This document shows, piece by piece, positions 61,107-64,000 of a stretch of DNA of 64,000 nucleotides. The DNA is taken from contig JAFBJZ010000344.1 of the NCBI GenBank assembly GCA_016785225.1, positions 248,001 through 312,000 on the forward strand, written 5' to 3'. Made by a program: the position numbers and the translations under genes. Within the stretch, counting starts at the first letter, position 1. The number at the start of each line of letters is the position of its first letter. Below the pieces are notes generated by a model, which was not told the DNA's origin, searched no databases, and saw only the letters and a program-made list of their open reading frames with translations. Origin of the DNA: Psettodes erumei. Lineage: Eukaryota > Chordata > Actinopteri > Pleuronectiformes > Psettodidae.

Positions 61107-64000
61107 TTTATTCAGATTTTTTTTTTCATCCATACAGCAAGAGTCAATTATGGCAACAATAAAATGTGCATAAACAAATCTGAAGACAGAATAGTACATT
61201 ATTGTGTGGCAACTGTTAGCAAATACGTAATTGATGGTTGCACTTACAAGTAAAAAGCAGTCAAAGCGTACATGTGCCCCCAGCAGGGAAGAAGGGAAAC
61301 CTTGGTTCCGGCCAGGAGGCCGAACATCTGATTTGGAGAAAATGGTGCTTTGGTTCTGTAGCGCCTACAAGGCAGCCTTGAGTCAGAGACATGTGGACGC
61401 TGACTGGCGACCGTTACATTCATTTCAAAGACTAATTTGCCAAATACGCATTTGGTGTGGCGAGCCTTCCCCCCTGCTGAGTGCGCAGACATGATAGCAG
61501 GAACAACTTCCCGTGAGTCAGTGTTGGCTGTAATTATATGGCTGTGAGAAAGTATCTGGGGTGGATGAGTGCTAATATTTTACCATTCTTTAAATAACAT
61601 GTTTGCTTGGAAAAAGAAGTTTTTATCACACAAGAGTAAGATGACTTGTTTTTGAAGTATTATTCCTCCCCACTGTGGATGTTATCTATTGTATGTATAG
61701 TTTGACAAAAAAAGAAACAGTATTACTGTGTGTTCTGTAGTCTGAATGTGTTATCTCTCCTTACATACTGTAACTATGCAGTTTTCTTTTGTTTACATGT
61801 TTGTACTTTTACATGCAGTCAAATCAAACAATAATAGAATACAAATTTTTTGATAGTTTTATGTATCAACTGTACCATGGGAGCAGCAATACTGCATGAC
61901 CAAGTCCAACAAATGAAATATGGACATCATTGGATATGTCATCCTACGAGAGGGGTGGAGTTAGCATGACACGGGGATATCTACTCCCCTACAACATTCC
62001 CTGGCGATACTAGCCACTGATAAAATAAGACAAAAAGCGCATAGCTTTCTCTGAATGCATTGGCCAAGAAACTAGTGCCCTTCTTTGCAAGCATTTTTTT
62101 TTAGCTGGTCTTCTAATTTAAGAATTTTAAATTAATCTAACAAAATTCCTTATAATTATAGATATTTTTTATTCAAAATAATATCTCAATATGATACACA
62201 TTTTTTTCTCTGTTCATTTGACTATATACAGAAGTGCAAAAAGTCAACCTTCGTCCTCTAGGTTAGAACTCATCATCTGCAGCATTTCGTACTTCTCCAG
62301 TTTGGAAAAGTCATTTGCTTTCCCCCTCCTAATCTCACTATCGCCCCAAAACATCCAAACACCCGTCAATCTCACTGCTCGTTTTGGCCTGACATTCAGG
62401 GCAAACTTAAGAAATATTCAAACAAAAGTACATATCTTTTTGAAATGGATACAGTAGAAAATAACTTTTACTCTAAAACATGGACAATCTATATCTCAAT
62501 ACAATATATTTTCAAACATGATCTTGACATGTTACAAGGAAATTTTAAGTTGGTTAAAACATTAGTTTTTTTGTTTTTGTGTTTTTTGTGTTGTCTACTC
62601 ATGCTGCAGTGGCAGCAAATCAATTGATCTCATTCCTTGTATCAAAAAAGTCTTTCATCAACGAAATTAAGTGATAATGTAACATCAACTGAAAAAAAAG
62701 ACATCCAGCTATATGAATGAAGTGAATATTTAAAACTGACTCAACACATTATCATTTATATGGTTTGAAAAAGTTATGAATGTCATACTACCTCAAAAAT
62801 CTACAACGGCTATATCAATGTTGTCAAGTAATATATAGTAAGGCAAAAAAAGAGAAAAATCTACAACTACATACCTCAAATAGATTCAAATCCTTAAGTA
62901 GTACATAACACATAAGTTCAATGAAATTTAAGAGAGTAATTGTTACTTTTACATAGAGAGAATGAACAAAAGAAAATATCGTAAGCGGCATGTGAGAGAA
63001 CTACAAAACATCATTGGTGTTCTTTAACTGCATGGTGATTGAAAGTACATTTGATTGGGCTGGGACCCATTAATTGTAATCTAAGGCTTTGTTAGGTACA
63101 TTACAATCGGTAAAGACACACTTACACACCTCCGTGAAAACAGAAAAAGGAAGTGATCGTAAAACGACAAAGACAGATGAACGGAAGGGGATGAACATGT
63201 TTCCTTAATTGTTTAAGCCTCTTGAGAGATGATTCCATAAACCCCTTGTGAGTGTGATCGAGAGGGAAAACTGTGCTTTGGTTTCCATAGTCGGATCTAC
63301 AAGTGAACGAGAACCTTCGCGTTTCGCTGGAAATACAAGTCAGAGTCACCCAATGTGTTGTATTTCCTCAAAAGTGAAAGTTTCGCTTGAGATGAGATGT
63401 GAAATTGAAACAGGGTGATCAGACAAACAATCATTCAAGTGCACATGTGGTTTAAATGACCTAATAGACCTTTTGGTCTGTTTTGTTTTAAATTTCTATC
63501 TACACATGGCTCAGTGCTTCTGGAGACACAGTTTTTGTGTCGCCCCCTTTTTAAAAGAGGGGGAACAAGGTAACACAATGTCAATTGAAGCTACAACCCT
63601 CTACTTCACCAGGCTTTAGAGTCAATGGACTTGAGCAAAGACATAATCCCAATTAACAAAAACAGCACTAGTCTACGAAAACAGGCATGACAAACTTTAG
63701 AAAAGACCCTCCATTTTTGATTTTAAACCAAAAAAAAAAGTTAAAAACAAATTGTCAAAAACCCCACTTCTAAAACTGATTAATTAGATTAAAGCTAAAA
63801 AAAACCAAAAAAAACACTCACAATGGAGATTCTGAAAACGAAACAATAAAAAAAGAGCCATACAAAACTTTTACCTTCGGTAAACAAATAACACTGCTGA
63901 GATAACACTCTGGTTTTAGCTGTATGGCCTTGGTGGCACATGACAAGGTGAGAAAAGCTAGCCTGGCTGTGCTTTCAAGGTACACAGGTATGTTGGTTTA
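61107..64000 (-). other. Possible 3' UTR of a gene beyond the window
   Basis: Nearly 3 kb, AT-rich and without plausible coding exons. A minus-strand AATAAA at 61107-61112 would terminate a minus-strand transcript entering from the right. In mammals P2RY1 and ARHGEF26 flank RAP2B, so one of these is a candidate, but nothing in the sequence proves it. Confidence 0.25.

Noticed and set aside
178..64000. CRISPR arrays, phage or bacterial operons, tRNA or rRNA genes.
   Set aside because: None seen. The sequence is vertebrate nuclear DNA with spliced genes throughout.

Overview
The window is vertebrate nuclear DNA from a ray-finned fish, most likely a compact-genome (percomorph-type) teleost. The coding exons are short, bounded by GT/AG sites, and carry vertebrate orthologues. 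CA/GT microsatellites are abundant, a decayed Tc1/mariner element sits in an intron, and one end carries a teleost-style family of secreted C1q-domain genes. There is no bacterial or viral organisation.

Layout. 0.2-1.1 kb: intronless orphan GPCR, gpr148 (minus). 2.9-5.3 kb: mterf4, four coding exons (minus). 6.0-13.8 kb: pask, twenty coding exons read here as a 1,238-aa PAS-domain kinase (minus). 14.3-45.5 kb: kcnab1, the Kv-beta1 potassium-channel subunit (minus). It has thirteen shared exons and two alternative first exons, matching the mammalian Kvbeta1.1 and Kvbeta1.2 N termini. 47.7-55.1 kb: three tandem C1q-like secreted protein genes (plus), inside a region of nested segmental duplication. 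59.1-59.6 kb: rap2b, an intronless small GTPase (minus) with a GC-rich leader. 61.1-64 kb: AT-rich and gene-free, possibly the 3' UTR of a minus-strand gene beyond the window.

For each multi-exon gene I placed exons by splice signals and reading phase. Summed coding lengths are multiples of three: mterf4 1,041 nt, pask 3,717 nt, kcnab1 1,200 or 1,242 nt, C1q genes 570, 570 and 651 nt. This internal check supports the models, but no transcript evidence was available.

The genes do not form a pathway. mterf4 acts in mitochondrial ribosome biogenesis, pask in nutrient-sensing signalling, kcnab1 in Kv1 channel inactivation, and rap2b in membrane signalling; the C1q proteins are secreted and probably lectin or immune-like. 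The order joins two human neighbourhoods (PASK-MTERF4 at 2q37 and KCNAB1...RAP2B at 3q25), from memory of the human map. The least ordinary region is 41-55 kb. Non-coding blocks lying upstream of the kcnab1 alternative first exons recur beside the C1q genes, and one C1q copy appears to have diverged faster in its coding exons than in its introns.
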